NCBI RefSeq assembly: GCF_030272615.1
Contig: NC_081410.1
Location: forward strand, 121,892,640 to 121,956,639
DNA length: 64,000 bases
Direction of reading: 5' to 3'
Origin: Cryptomeria japonica
Taxonomy: Eukaryota > Streptophyta > Pinopsida > Cupressales > Cupressaceae
Shown: piece after piece, positions 11,150-23,590 of the stretch
How positions within the stretch are numbered: position 1 is the stretch's first letter
How the letters are laid out: each line of letters opens with the position of its first letter
Notes under the pieces: model-generated
The model's input: the letters and a program-made list of their open reading frames with translations, nothing else
Told to the model about the DNA's origin: nothing
Databases searched by the model: none
Position numbers and translations under genes: made by a program

Positions 11150-12960
11150 CTCATTTAAGAAATCTATTACTTAGTAGATCAGGTAGGCCAACCTCTATAT
11201 GGTTGAGAGGTATAGGGTTTGAATCCCTTCTGATCTATAGATCTATATCGAACGTGACTCCTCAATCAGACCCCCATAGAGGATAGATATAGATCGGCCT
11301 ATATAAGCAGCAACCCCTATAGATGTATGTATATGTATATATATCTATATCTATATGGATCGATTATCAGTTATCGCTTATACAAATTTTGGCTATACTT
11401 AGACTGGGGAGGACGGACTGAAGGGACCCACGCTCTCTCAAGCCATCAAAGACAGCTATCTTTTCATCGACCCAAAGGGGGCGATAAAAGGGCTAAATTG
11501 TTGGCTTGAGAGAGCAGGGGGTGCTCTGGACCCTATACTCAGGACTAGGGCAGTTATTGGACATAGGCAAATGGGGTAGGAGGGGAAGTTGTCAATGCGC
11601 TTTCTCCTCCTGGCCAAATTCTTCAGTATTGTGCGTTTCTGCCTGGCACTAAAGAGTTAGAAGTGGAGTGGAACATCTGTGTAGCAGGATGTGAGTTAAG
11701 CATCGAGGTCGACTCCTCCTCATGATGGATATCAGTAAGTTCCATCTCCAGTGACATCTCCTCATTCTGGGATCATATCTATCTATATCAAATTATGGGA
11801 TCATGGATCTCTATCTCAAATTATGGATATCTAAAATAATTGATAGATATATAATGATATTATGGATAGCTATCTAATTCTAGAGATATAGATATATAGA
11901 TATAGAAAATTATGGAGAGTGATAATGAAAATTATAGGAGAGTTCTTATTAGAGGAGAGTTATAATTGGTTATAATTTTATGATGCTAGACTCATACATT
12001 CATGTTGGCTGGGATGTTCCGTTGTCCCCACTTTTCTCAGTCTATCAAACTAGGAGAATTGGTCTCCTAGCTCGCACGGGGTTTAAATGTTCTATCCGGT
12101 CGGGGTCGTTACTTCCCAACTTAAGGGTATAATTCTCCACCATAGAGCATTAGATGCTCATAGCAAGTTTCATCCCGAAACATCCGCAGTCCCCTATGGC
12201 TTCATCAAACTTTACTGAAGGTTGATCAATCAATCTGGGGTTCTGTTCTCGGTAGTGAGCATGCCTCGAGGCCACCATAGCGAGGATGCCCAAACAGTCA
12301 ACCCTTGGACTACCCCTGGTCTGCAATGATCCTCCCTAATTTAGTAGCTATGGGTCCCCTCTTCGTGCCCGTGATGAACAAACCAAAGCCACCCCAAGGG
12401 GAATTTATGGAGCGCAAGAGCTCTATCCCTTCGCTCAGCTTTAAGATCTTGGTCAGCCAGCTAGCTTCATTCACTTGAGGAAAAGAGACATTGCAGTTTT
12501 TGTCCAGGGCGACATTCATTTAGAGGAATGGTCCTCGTATAATATAGGCTATAGTAGGAGGACGGACTACTAGCCCCCGCACTGAGAAAGACTAGGCCAC
12601 TCGTATTACCAAACTAGCCCCCAATTAAAAGTATCATTCAGGGGTGGGCAGCCCTACCCTTTAAGCCCGACCCAACGGGGGTAGTAGGGTTGCCCTAGTT
12701 GGGAGTTGTTGAGCATATTTTCTCTCTGTACGTAACATGCCCTAATGGATTGATGCTTTATTTTCCTTATTCATAGTAGGGTAGGAGTAGGGTAGGGGAC
12801 CTGAAATTGGCGAAAAGAGACAAGTAGCAAACCCCTCAATTGTAGCGCCTCGCCACTTTTAACCCCCCCTAATACAATTGCCCAAATTTAGAGGGATGTT
12901 TTATCAGCTAACTAGCTAATAAATTCAAACATACGAGGTGGCATCCTTAAATTGGTAGGT
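11150..12960. repeat. Y-type unit, copy 1
   Basis: Matches 16645-18420 over nearly its whole length, with the tRNA-like fold at its start and shared landmarks AGCAAATGGGG-type variants, CTCGCAC, CCATAGAGCATTAG, GCAGTCCCCTATGGCTTCA, GCGAGGATGCCC and TCAACCCTTGGACTACCCC. The many paired-looking segments suggest a structured RNA origin, for example a group II intron on the minus strand, but I could not find a domain V, so the origin stays unknown. Confidence 0.65.
11176..11236 (+). other. tRNA-like fold, copy 1
   Basis: AGATCAG and CTGATCT at the two ends pair as a perfect 7-bp acceptor-like stem. Inside are a CCTCT/AGAGG hairpin and a T-arm-like AGGG-TTTGAAT-CCCT. The 61-base length leaves no room for a full D arm, so it is a tRNA-like element rather than a standard tRNA gene. 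A second copy is at 16659-16714. Confidence 0.4.
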
Positions 12961-13020
12961 TTTTTGCCCTTATTTTTCTTAATCTGATTCTGAATGCAGC
13001 GGATCGGATTTTTTCATTAC

Positions 13021-13312
13021 GAGGCCTAACCAATCCACCTCCTAAAGTCGGGGTATTTGGCCTCAGGGAACAAGGGACAACCATTAATGACAATCTTTAA
13101 CCAATAACCCTCCTTTGGAAGTTGGGGTATTTGGCCTCTATTTAGGATGAGGCCTAACCAATTCCCCTCATGAAGTTAGGTTATTGGTTTGGCCTCTTGT
13201 ATGAAGTTGGAGACGAGGCCTAAACAATCCCCCTCCTTTTATTGGTGGATTTGGCCTCAGGGGTGGAGGCCTAACCAATCCCCCTCCTTTGGAAGGACGG
13301 GTATTTGGCCTC
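13021..13312. repeat. tandem run of five GAGGCC hairpins
   Basis: Five successive copies (about 13021, 13097, 13149, 13215, 13266) of a unit in which GAGGCCTAACCAATCCCC is followed after a short spacer by GGGGTATTTGGCCTC. The arms are reverse complements apart from a small internal bulge, so each can form a stem of about 14 base pairs. Single or paired copies also occur at 10626, 14930, 14984, 15057, 16539, 18473, 18527 and 18600. Confidence 0.75.
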
Positions 13313-14262
13313 GGGGAACAAGGGATAATAATTAATTACATATGGATAGAAGAATTAGAATTGTCTAATCAAGGACAAGGACAAGGATGAGGGATGAGGG
13401 GCAAGTTGTCTTTCTTATTGGTCGGACACCTACCTACCTACCCCCCACAGAAACCGTGGGGGGGGGAGGGAAAAGTGGCAAGAACAAGGGACAAGTTCTT
13501 TTTCTTGGCTGGAAGGGACGAGGGATGAGGGACAAGTTGTCTTTCTTATTGGTCGGGATGAGGGACGAGAGACAAGTTGTTCTCTATTGGCTGGAAGGGA
13601 CAAATTTCTCTCCTGCCCTTCATCTTCAGGTCAGGGCCTCTCTTGGGAGGGTCCCTTCCCTTTAGCCATCAGAGCAGGTCGAATAGGAAAAGGGATGAGA
13701 AGAAAATTGTTCTTTCTCTTATCTGGTTGGAAGGGACAAGTTCTTTTTCTTGGCTGGAAGGGACAAAGGGATGAGGGATGAGGGCCACCTGCCCCCTGCT
13801 TTCCTTTGTCTTTGTTAGTGAAGTATCCCCTTTGGGGGATACTTCCCTCACTCGGTACTTCAGGAAAGCCCCTCCTCTATGTTCATTGTTTTTCCTGACT
13901 ATCCTTCTTCTATAGTTTGGGCTTTCTTGCCCACTTCGCCTTTGTGGGCTATGGGGGAAAAGCCCTCCTTAGAGTACATCTATTCAGGAAATCAATTCAC
14001 TAGTCCTTCCCTTCATCTTCAGGTCAGGGCCTCGTAATTTGATGTTTCTCTAGTGGAGGAGAACCTGACCTGATGGCTGAAGGTAAGGGACCCACTCCAG
14101 ACTTGTCGGTGACCAAGCGGGATAGTCGAAAACATACTATATAGGCGAACACAACAAAACATGACCTGTTGGATTACTCTCGACTTCTTTGTTCCATACT
14201 TGATAAGGGAGACTAAAACACGCCCTGTGAACTTAGATTGGTCCCCTCTCCATTCTCACGGT

Positions 14263-16482
14263 GAACTTTCCAAGGCCACCCCAAGGGGAATTGCGGGGGC
14301 ACAAGAGCTTATATTTGGGAGCTCAACTTGAAGATCTTGGTCAGCTAGCTTGAACTTTAGGAAAAGAGAATTTCAGTTTCCGCCCAGGGGCGACATTTCG
14401 AATAATGGTCCTCGTAATAGTGTATCTGGTAGGGTGGACTACCAGCTCCCATTTGCTTATCAATACTAAGCCACTCCAACCTATATCCCCCCAATTATAG
14501 ACGACCAACCGTTCTGGGGTAGGCAACCGACCCTTTAAGCCCGAGCTAACGGGGGTGGTCGGTTTGCCCGAGTTTGGAGCGTATTGCCCTATTGAGTTTG
14601 GACCTATCTCACCCTTTCTTGCTTAAGTATGTGAGCTTAGTTGTTGTAGCATAGTTGCTACCTAGACGTAACATCTTCCTAATGAAAATGATTAAGAGTA
14701 CTAAGTAATAATTTGGAATAGTAGGGTCCAAATTGCACGAATTTTGCGAAAAGGCAATCGGCAGAACCCTCCCATTTTAGCGCCCCGCCACTTTTAGTTT
14801 CTAAGATAACTTTAATAAATTTGTTGGGTACCAATTATTAGCTAACTAGCTAATAAATTGGAACAAAGAGGGGGCATCCTTTTTTTGGTCATTTTTGTCC
14901 CTAATGTTTTCATGGATTTTTAGAATGACGAGGCCTAACCAATACCCCTCCTGAAGTCGGGGTATTTGGCCTTGGGGGCAGACGAGGCCTAACCAATCCC
15001 CCTCCTTCGGAAGGAGGGTTCTTGGTCTTACCTCTAGGACAAAGTTTGAGAATGATGAGGCCTAACCAATCCCCCTCTTGTCATCAGGGTATTTGGCCTC
15101 AGGGAACAATAACAAGGGACAAGCAACAAGAACAAGGGACAATAATGAATTACATATTAATCTCCTACTTATAATTGTATAATAAAGGACAAGGACGAGG
15201 GACAAGTTGTCTTTCTTATTCTTGTTGGCTGAAGGGACAAGGACAAGGACAATAAAGATGAGGGATGAGGGATGAGGGACAAGTTTTTATCTATTGGCTA
15301 GAAGGGACAAGTTTATATCTTGCCCTTCATCTTCAGGTAAGGGCCCCTCTTGGGAGGGTCCCTTCCCTTCAGCCATCAGGGCAAGCCGAATAGGACTTTC
15401 TCTTGGCTAGCTAGAAGGGACAAAGGGACGAGGGACAAGTTTTCTTTCTATATTGGGCCGAGGGACGAGGGACCCCATCCCTAGGAAACCTGGGGATGCC
15501 CCCCTAGGAAATCGTGGGGGGGGAGGGACAAGTGGTTCTCTATCTTTGTTGGCTGGAAGGGACAAAGGACAAGGACAAGTTATTTTTCTTGGATGGAAGG
15601 GACAAAGGGACGAGGGACACCTACCCCCAGCCCCCCGTGGGGGGGAGTCACTAGGGCCAAGGGACCCCCCCCCCCACCAAGACAAGTTCTCTTATTCTTG
15701 GCCTACCCTTACCATAGGCCCCACCCACCAACCCCACCCACCAAATGAGGGACAAGGGCTTTCCTTTGTCTTTGTAAGTGAAGTCTCCCCTTAAGGGGGA
15801 TACTTCCCTCACCCAGTACTTCAGTCAAGCCCCTCTATGTTCTTTGTTTTTCCTTCCTCTCCTGCCTTTGTAGTTTGCGCTTTCTCCCCCCTATGCCTTT
15901 TGGGGCTCCGAGGGAAAGCCCTCCTCAGAGTCAGGAGAGTAAGGAAATCAATTCACTACTCCTACCCTTTGTCTTCAGGTCAGGGCCCCTCTTGGGAGAG
16001 TCCCTTCCCTTCAGCCATCAGGGCAGGCCGACTAGGGAAATAATTAATTACATATGAATATTCATACAATAATTATAATTATAATTTGCTAATAGGAAGG
16101 AAAAGGGACAAGTTGTTTTTATTGTCTAGAAGGGACGAAGGCCCACTCGGGCAAGGGACAAGTTGTCTTATTCTTGGCTAGAAGGGTCGAAGGGCCGAGG
16201 GACACCTACCCCGGGCCCAGGCCCCCCTACCCCCCGCTTGACTTCGTCTGAGTAAGTGAAGTATCCCCGGTTGGGGGGATACTTCCCTCACTCAGTACTT
16301 TAGTCAAGCCCCTCCTCTCCATTCATTGTTGTTCCTTCCTCTCCTTCCTCTGTAGTTTGGGATTTCTTACCCCCTTTGCCTTTGTGGGCTATGGGGGGAA
16401 AGCCCTCCTCAGAGTACGTATTAAAAGAAAATCAATTCACTAGTCTTGCCCTTCGTCTTCAGGTCAGGGCCCCTCTTGGGAG
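14263..16482 (+). repeat. long direct repeat, copy 1
   Basis: This 2.2 kb segment matches 17805-20042 at an offset of about 3.54 kb, nearly base for base through landmarks such as AAGATCTTGGTCAGCTAGC, GGGTACCAATTATTAGC and the GAAGTATCCCC hairpin. Differences are scattered substitutions and small indels, so the duplication is older than its last copying but still obvious. Confidence 0.85.
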
Positions 16483-16644
16483 GGTCCCTTACCTTCAGCC
16501 ATCAGGGCAGGTTCTCCTCCACTGGGCCAGAGAATTACGAGGCCTAACCAATACCCCTCCTTCAGAAGTCAGGGTATTTGGCCTCGAGGAACAAGGGACA
16601 AGTTGTCTTATTCTTATTGGAAGGAAGGGACCCCACCCCCAGAA

Positions 16645-18420
16645 ATCTATTACTTAGTAGATCAGGTAGGCACACCTCTATATTGAGGGCTAGGGTTCGA
16701 ATCCCTTGTGATCTTGAATAGATATATATCGAATGTGACTCCTCAATTGGATGGTACCCCCAACCACCGAGGATAGATATATATCGGCCTTTATGAGCAG
16801 CAGTCCAACCATAATGGATATTTAAGCCTAATATGGATTGGTTGGACCAGGTATCGTTTCTCACTCATAACAAGTCTGGCTATACCCAGGTATACTTAAA
16901 GGGATAATACGGTAGAAGGGACCCATGCTCTATAAAGCCAGCAAAGACAGCTATCTTTTAATCGACCCATAGGGGGGATAAAAGAACTCAATTGCTCAAT
17001 TGTTGGCATATCTAGAGCGGGGGGGTACCGGCTATACCCAAAGGTACATGGGGTAGTTAGTGGACATAGGCAAATGGGGCAGGGGGGAAGTTGTCAACGT
17101 ACTTTCCCCTCCTGGCCAAACTCTTCGATATAATGCGTATATCCCTTGCACTAAATAGTTAAAGTGGAGTGGAACATCTACACAGCAGGTTAGTCAAGCA
17201 AGTCAATAAGGACTCCTTCTAATGATGGATATCAGTAAGTTGATCTCCTCATGATGGGATATCTATCTATAGATAATTATGGATAGATAGATATATAGAT
17301 ATATAGAATTATGTAGAGAGAAATAGATATCGTAGGAGAGTTCTAATTAGCTAGTTCTAATTTTCTGATGCTCGACTAATCGCTGGCTTGGATGTTCCAC
17401 TTTCCCCACTTGTCTTAGTCTCTAAAACTCAGAGTCTTTTCCCTCCCCCTGGGTGAAAGTCCCTCACCCTGGGTTCAAGAAAGTGGGATATCTCTGAGCT
17501 CGCACAGAGTGAAATGTTCTATCCCCTTGGGTTCGTTACTCCCCAAGTTGAGGGGATGATTCTCCACCATAGAGCATTAGTTCATAGAAGCGTTTCATCC
17601 CAAAATTACCGCAGTCCCCTATGGCTTCACCGAACTAGACTGAAGGTTGGTTTCTCACTCTAGGGTTGTTCCGTTCTTGGGAGTGACCATGCCTTGAAGC
17701 CACTGTAGCGAGGATGCCCTTTCAGTCAACCCTTGGACTACCCCCGGTCTGCACTTCTCCTCCCTAAAGTTTTAAGTTGCGGGTCCCCTCTCCGTTCCCG
17801 CGGGGAACTTTCCAAGGCCACCCCAAGGGGAATTGCTAGCACACGAGAGCTTATATTTGGGAGCTCAGCTTGAAGATCTTGGTCAGCTAGCTTGAACTTT
17901 AGGAAAAGATAATTTCAGTTTCCACCCAGGGGTGACATTTCAAATAATGGTCCTCGTAATAGTGTATCTGGTAGGGCGGACTACCAACTCTCGTTTTCTT
18001 ATCAAAACTGGGCTACTCCAACCTATATCCCCCCAATTACAGATGACCAACCATTCTGGGGTGGGCAATCGACCCTTTAAGCCTGAGCTAATGGGGGTGG
18101 TTGGTTTGCCCAAGTTTGGAGTGCATTGCCCTATTGAGTTTGGACCTATCTCACCCTTTCTTGCTTAAGTATGTGAGCTTAGTTTCTGTAGCATGGTTGC
18201 TATCTAGACGTAACATCTTCCTAATGAAAATTATTAAGAGTACTAAGTAATAATTTGGAATAGTAGGGGTCGAAATGACACGAATTTTGCGAAAAGGCGA
18301 TCGGCGGAACCCTCCCATTTTAGCGCCCCGCTACTTTTAGTTTCTAAGATAACTTTAATAAATTTGTTGGGTACCAATTATTAGCTAACTAGCTAATAAA
18401 TTGGAACGGAGAGGGGACAT
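16645..18420. repeat. Y-type unit, copy 3
   Basis: Second full Y unit, matching 11150-12960. Its second half (from about 17805) also matches the partial Y at 14263-14890. It includes a CCCTGGGT-rich part at 17440-17480 lacking in copy 1. No gene recognised. Confidence 0.65.
16659..16714 (+). other. tRNA-like fold, copy 2
   Basis: AGATCA and TGATCT pair at the ends, with the T-arm-like AGGG-TTCGAAT-CCCT inside, which is closer to a tRNA T loop than in copy 1. At 56 bases it is too short for a full tRNA. It lies at the same place of the Y unit as copy 1. Confidence 0.4.
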
Positions 18421-20042
18421 CCTTTTTTTGGTCATTTTTGTTCCTCATGTTTTCACGGATTTTGAGAATGATGAGGCCTAACCAATACCCCTCCTGAAGT
18501 CGAGGTATTTGGCCTCGAGGTAAGACGAGGCCTAACCAATCCCCCTCCTTCGGAAGGAGGGTTCTTGGTCTTGCCTCTCAGACAAAGTTTGAGAATGATG
18601 AGGCCTAACCAATCCCCCTCTTGTTGTCGGGGTATTTAGCCTTGGGGAACAATAATAAGGGACAAGCAACAAGAACAAGGGACAATAATGAATTACATAT
18701 TAATCTCCTACTTATAATTGTATAATAAAGGACAAGGACGAGGGACGAGGGACAAGTTGTCTTTCTTATTCTTGTTGGCCGAAGGGACAAGGACAATAAA
18801 GACAAGGGATGAGAGATGAGGGACAAGTGTTTATCTATTTGCTGGAAGGGACAAGTTTCTATCCTGCCCTTCGTCTTCAGGTAAGGGCCCCTCTTGGGAG
18901 GGTCCCTTCCCTTCAGCCATCAGGGAAAACTGAATAGGACTTTCTCTTGGCTGGCTGGAAGGGACAAAGGGACTAGGGACAAGTTTTCCTTCTTGGCTGG
19001 GCCAAGGGACGAGGGACCCAGCCCCCAAGAAACCTGGGGATGCCCCCCCAGGAAACCATGGGGGAGAGGGACAAGTGGTTCTTTATCTTTGCTAGCTGGA
19101 AGGGACAAAGGACAAGGACAAGGACAAGTTCTTTTTCTTGGCTGGAAGGGACAAAGGGACGAGGGACACCTACCCCCAGCCCCCCTCGGCCCCCCGTGGG
19201 GGGGAGTCACTAGGGGCAAAGGACCCCCCCCCCCCCCCAACCAAGAGAAGTTGTCTTATTCTTGGCCTACCCCAACCACAGGCCCCACCCACCAACCCCA
19301 CCCACCAGATGAGGGACAAGGGCTTTCCTTCGTCTTCGTAAGTGAAGTCTCCCCTTAAGGGGGATACTTCCCTCACTCAGTACTTCAGTCAATCCCCTCT
19401 ATGTTCTTTGTTTTTCCTTCCTCTCCTGCCTCTGTAGTTTGGGCTTTCTCCCCCCTGGACCTTTTGGGGCTCCAGGGGAAAGCCCTCCTCAGAGTTAGGA
19501 GAGTAAGGAAATCAAGTCACTACTCCTGCCCTTCATCTTCAGGTTAGGGCCCCTCTTGGGAGGGTCCCTTCCCTTCAGCCATCAGGGTAGGCCGACTAGG
19601 GAAACAATTAATTACATATGAATATTCATACAATAATTATAATTATAATTTGCTTATAGGAAGGAAAAGGGACAAGTTGTTTTTATTGGCTGGAAGGGAC
19701 GAAGGCCCACCTGGGCAAGGGACAAGTTGTCTTATTTTTGGCTGGAAGGGCTGAAGGGCCGAGGGACACCTACCCTAGGCCCAGGGCCCCCTGCCCCCCA
19801 CTTGACTTCATCTAAGTGAAGTATCCCCGGTTGGGGGGATACTTCCCTCACTCAGTACTTCAGTCAAGCCCCTCCTCTCCCTTCATTGTTGTTCCTTCCT
19901 CTCCTTCCTCTGTAGTTTGGGCTTTCTTACCCCCTTTGCCTTTGTGGGCTATGGGGGGAAAGCCCTCCTCAGAGTACTATCGGAAGGAAATCAATTCACT
20001 AGTCATGCCCTTCATCTTCAGGTCAGGGCCCCTCTTGGGAGA
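17805..20042 (+). repeat. long direct repeat, copy 2
   Basis: Partner of 14263-16482. It ends at 20042 in the middle of the GGGCCCCTCTTGGGAG hairpin, where AT-rich DNA resumes. In copy 1 that hairpin continues, so the right edge of the block is a break inside a repeat unit. Confidence 0.85.
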
Positions 20043-22675
20043 GGAATCTGAGGAATGCTAAGTTTTGTATGTCAAAGGGCAGAAAAGGAAGCCTTTAAGA
20101 GGAAAGTTTCAAGAGCATCCAAGTCCCCATGTTGAAGAGTAGTTAGGGCCACTTCGAGCACCTCATGAATGTCATTTAATCTTCAAGTTGTGGGCACCTA
20201 GGTTTTCGTGCAACACTATTCCTCATGCACATAATCTCATTATTAGTCTATAATGATAGTTAGATTCCTTGAAAAGTGCTAACAAACGTTTAATAGTAAG
20301 ATCAGATTGTTCAAGCAACCTTTGATCCATATTTTGTCTCAAAAAAGATGAGTTCATAGTCTCATTTGGTCAATTTTTCTGAAGACCGACAGGTTGTTCC
20401 ATAGCATCTTCATATGGAATGGTATTTTACAAAAGGAAGAGATCGTGATGAGTCATTGTAGATCATTGAGATCAACATAACAAAGGTCGTGCACAATAAT
20501 TCAAGGATGGCAGGTCAATAATACAAATATCTTATCAATATTAAATGAAAATAGAATAAGGTTTAGTTTGTTTGTCTTGAATTTGCACTTATAACATGGT
20601 AATGGCATGGTGAATAAGCGATCGGGTTCTATTTATGAGGATTTTAGATGTTCTTATTTGACATGCATGTTAACATGCACATTCTTGCAAGTCTCGTGTG
20701 TGTAAAAGACACTATTATAGTTTGTGGATCTTCATCTTTGTTGCACCAACATGCCTTAGCTATGACCATACTTGCATGACTACCTTGATGATTCTTTTAT
20801 GACAAAAGGATTAGGGTTATTTCTTAAAAAAGAGTAATGATAATGTTTAAAGATATGTTAAGTTGCAGTATTGAGATTGCAAATTGCAGACACCTAAAGA
20901 AGCCATAAAAGTTAACATGAAATGGAAAGAGATTATTATAGTTAAAGAGCAATAGCCAAACTTTAAGATATTGTCATAAGCCCTAGGTCTGAGATATATG
21001 TTATGAGAAGATCATAGTCTAACGGTCTATAGGTATCATAGCATGAAGAAGAGTGGTTGATGCCAAAACAGAGGTCATGCACAGTTATCAACTAATATAC
21101 AGTCAAAAAGGCAGTCTATGTTATCATCATGCACAGTGAGCACACAAAGCATGGCGAATAAATATCCTCAATACAGTCATAGTAGTGCATTCATAGCCGT
21201 CCTAACATCATCAAGCAAAGACCCCATCAAAAGAGTCCTATCACCGTGGCTTCAAAGGACCACACAAACATGACCTTGAGCACCATAGATCAGACGTTGA
21301 AGAGAAAACCCTTGCTAAGAAGAGCAGTTTTTTAATAGTCGAAGGCAAGTTCTGCTATTACTCTATGAACACAATATATAACTTTGTCTAGGTAGTTAAT
21401 TTCTATCAATACACGATCAAATCCAAAGAATATGTGCAAATGAAGATAAGCAGTGGTGATTGACCTTTTAGACTATCTAAGCACAAAAGATTGTGATAGT
21501 AAAAAGCAGAGAAAGACCATACATGGGACAGTGAATAAAGACTTGTCACAGTCAATCTACATAGTTGAAAAAGATAAGGTTGTAGACCCATAGTAACAAG
21601 CAGCGGATAAGGATTGTGGAAAGAATTGGGTTCTAAAATAGTGAACAATTAAAAGAAGATAATCACTATCAAATTCAAGGATAAACAATCATCAAAGACA
21701 TCACAAAAATAGTAAATAGTCCTTGAGATGATGGAGCAATCACAATCTAAGGGTACAATCATAGTTTATTTGAAAAGATAGTAACACAACATGTGCAGCT
21801 AAGGATAACCTTCAAAGCCAAAGATAAAGAGTTTTACTAGTCAAGATATTCAAAGAAACTACAAAGATAAAAGTGATAACACAAATGTTTCATATTCAAA
21901 GAAACCTTTTCTTTATTTGCAGAGACTAAAGGATACTATAAAGACAGAGTGCATGATTGGTTACGAGTATGAACAGTCAATAAAGGAGAATATTAATAGT
22001 CTTTTGGCTAGTCTTTTTGTGATAGCTCAACAATGAATAATGACAATGGCTCCCTACCAAAAACATAGACAAACCCTATAAAGGAGCCATAGTCATTCAT
22101 GATTGGTGAAGATCAAAGAGACAAAAGGTTTCATGATCTTTCCTTCAATGTCAAAATAGAAGACAGATATTAGTTATGCAATCCATCAAAGGGATCAAAT
22201 GTGAAGATGATGTGAGCATGACTCCACTCAAAAAGCATAAAGGCGGTGTATGAGGGATAGTGAAAACATAAAATAAAATTATCCAAAACAATATTAATCC
22301 CAGAATATTCCTTTATGCAAGGTTTAGAACTTAAGGTTTTAGACAACTATGAAGGCAAAATGATTACCTTAGATCTAAGACACTTTCACTGAAGTTTTAT
22401 AACAAATGGAGATAGCAATAGTGTATAACCCTGATGACAATCGGCTTGTGAATACTTAGAGGTATCTAAGGGGTGTTTGGTGAGTACTATTTGAGTGATT
22501 TAGTGATAAACCACAAATACAGTGATCAATACCATGTAATTCATCGCTTACAATTGAGATTCTAAAAATAGAGACAAATCCTATCAAAGAAAATCAATAC
22601 CCTATACAATTGCTAGCTTAGAAGACCTTTGAGTGTCAGTATCACAAGATTAAAACAATATGTATAACAATAACA

Positions 22676-22746
22676 AAAAGCTTAAAGTCCTTAATCTAAA
22701 TAGGATTTAAGAAAAGCTTAAAGTCCTTAATCTAAATAGGAGTTAA
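22676..22746. repeat. 36-base tandem duplication
   Basis: Two adjacent units starting AAAAGCTTAAAGTCCTTAAT differ by only one or two bases (GGATTTAAG against GGAGTTAAG), showing a recent local duplication. Confidence 0.85.
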
Positions 22747-23399
22747 GTGGGGACTTAGATCAAAGATGAACATGCAAAATGGTGATGGATGTAAGCCACT
22801 GATTTCAGGGGTTAGGATATAGTCCAAACCCTAAGGCAAAGTCTCAATTAATGAAGCAAGATTATAGAAGAAATGATGATTGTTATGAATGAATACTCAA
22901 TGCAAACACCGAGTTATCATGAATATTTGTGGCAAGAAGCTCAGTTTTCAATTCATTCATCAGTTAGGGGTTGTAAAGGTCAAGTTATGGCAGTTAAAAA
23001 GTAGTTTATGCTTTGTTAAAGATTCTACAAAGGTTACATGTGGGTCAAGACAATCTTTGAAGCACTTAGCAGTTAGTTAGAAGCACTTCCATCACCTTTT
23101 TTTCATGTCTTTTTAACAATTTTGACCCAAGAGGTAAAACTCATGCAAGTTGAAGATAAAAGGAAAGATTTTTTAGCAAATATAGTAGTTCTACATCAAC
23201 AAAAGACTCTACATGCATGCACAACAAATCAAGGAGCAGTTTGGGCCCACAAATAGTCAGTTTGAGGTAGTTTTGCATGCTTTTATACATGTTTTTCAAG
23301 AAAATTCAACCTAACAAGGACTCTTCGGGACTCTTCATGCAGATTTGGAGATAAAATCTAAATAAAGAATTTTAAAAAAAGAGCACACTTTAGTTCTTC

Positions 23400-23590
23400 A
23401 TAGGCACAACTTTTCTTATTTAAGGCTTTTCCTATAAGTCTCCTATTATTCTTCTATTTTTTGGAGTTCTTTTCTTTCTCTAGCATGTATGGTAGCTTCT
23501 CAAGGATCTTTCACGCTTAAGGACAACATTGTAACTCATTTTTTGAGTTTTGTAACAGTAGAAACACCTTTATATTTCAATAAAATTGTA
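23400..23590 (+). promoter_or_regulatory. candidate LTR promoter and polyadenylation zone
   Basis: CTTATTTAAGGC near 23410 resembles a weak TATA box, and CAATAAAATTG near 23577 a polyadenylation signal about 165 bases later. This spacing is usual for the U3-R part of an LTR. The assignment is by look only. Confidence 0.3.

Larger units (their letters stand above)
10541..20042. repeat. GC-rich hairpin-filled repeat block, organelle-like
   Basis: Composition jumps at both edges from AT-rich to GC-rich with G and C runs. The block alternates two unit types: X (10541-11110, 13021-14100, 14930-16630, 18473-20042), rich in hairpins and GGGACAAG/GGGACGAGG purine runs, and Y (11150-12960, a partial copy at 14230-14890, 16645-18420), a more complex sequence. 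It starts and ends within copies of the same short repeat (CTTCAGGTCAGGGCCCCTC). The style recalls hairpin-rich plant mitochondrial DNA, so a nuclear insertion of mitochondrial DNA is my leading inference, but I recognise no mitochondrial gene. Open frames here are by-products of repeats. Confidence 0.75.

Noticed and set aside
16659-16714. Standard tRNA gene
   Set aside because: The end stem and T arm fit, but the length is too short for a D arm and a normal anticodon arm.
11150-18420. Group II intron or rRNA in the Y units
   Set aside because: The sequence looks structured, but I found no domain V or recognisable rRNA motif on either strand.
10591-20061. Many 60-150 codon open frames on both strands of the GC-rich block
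   Set aside because: They overlap each other on both strands, recur with the repeats, and have Gly/Pro/Lys-rich repeat-driven compositions with no domain.
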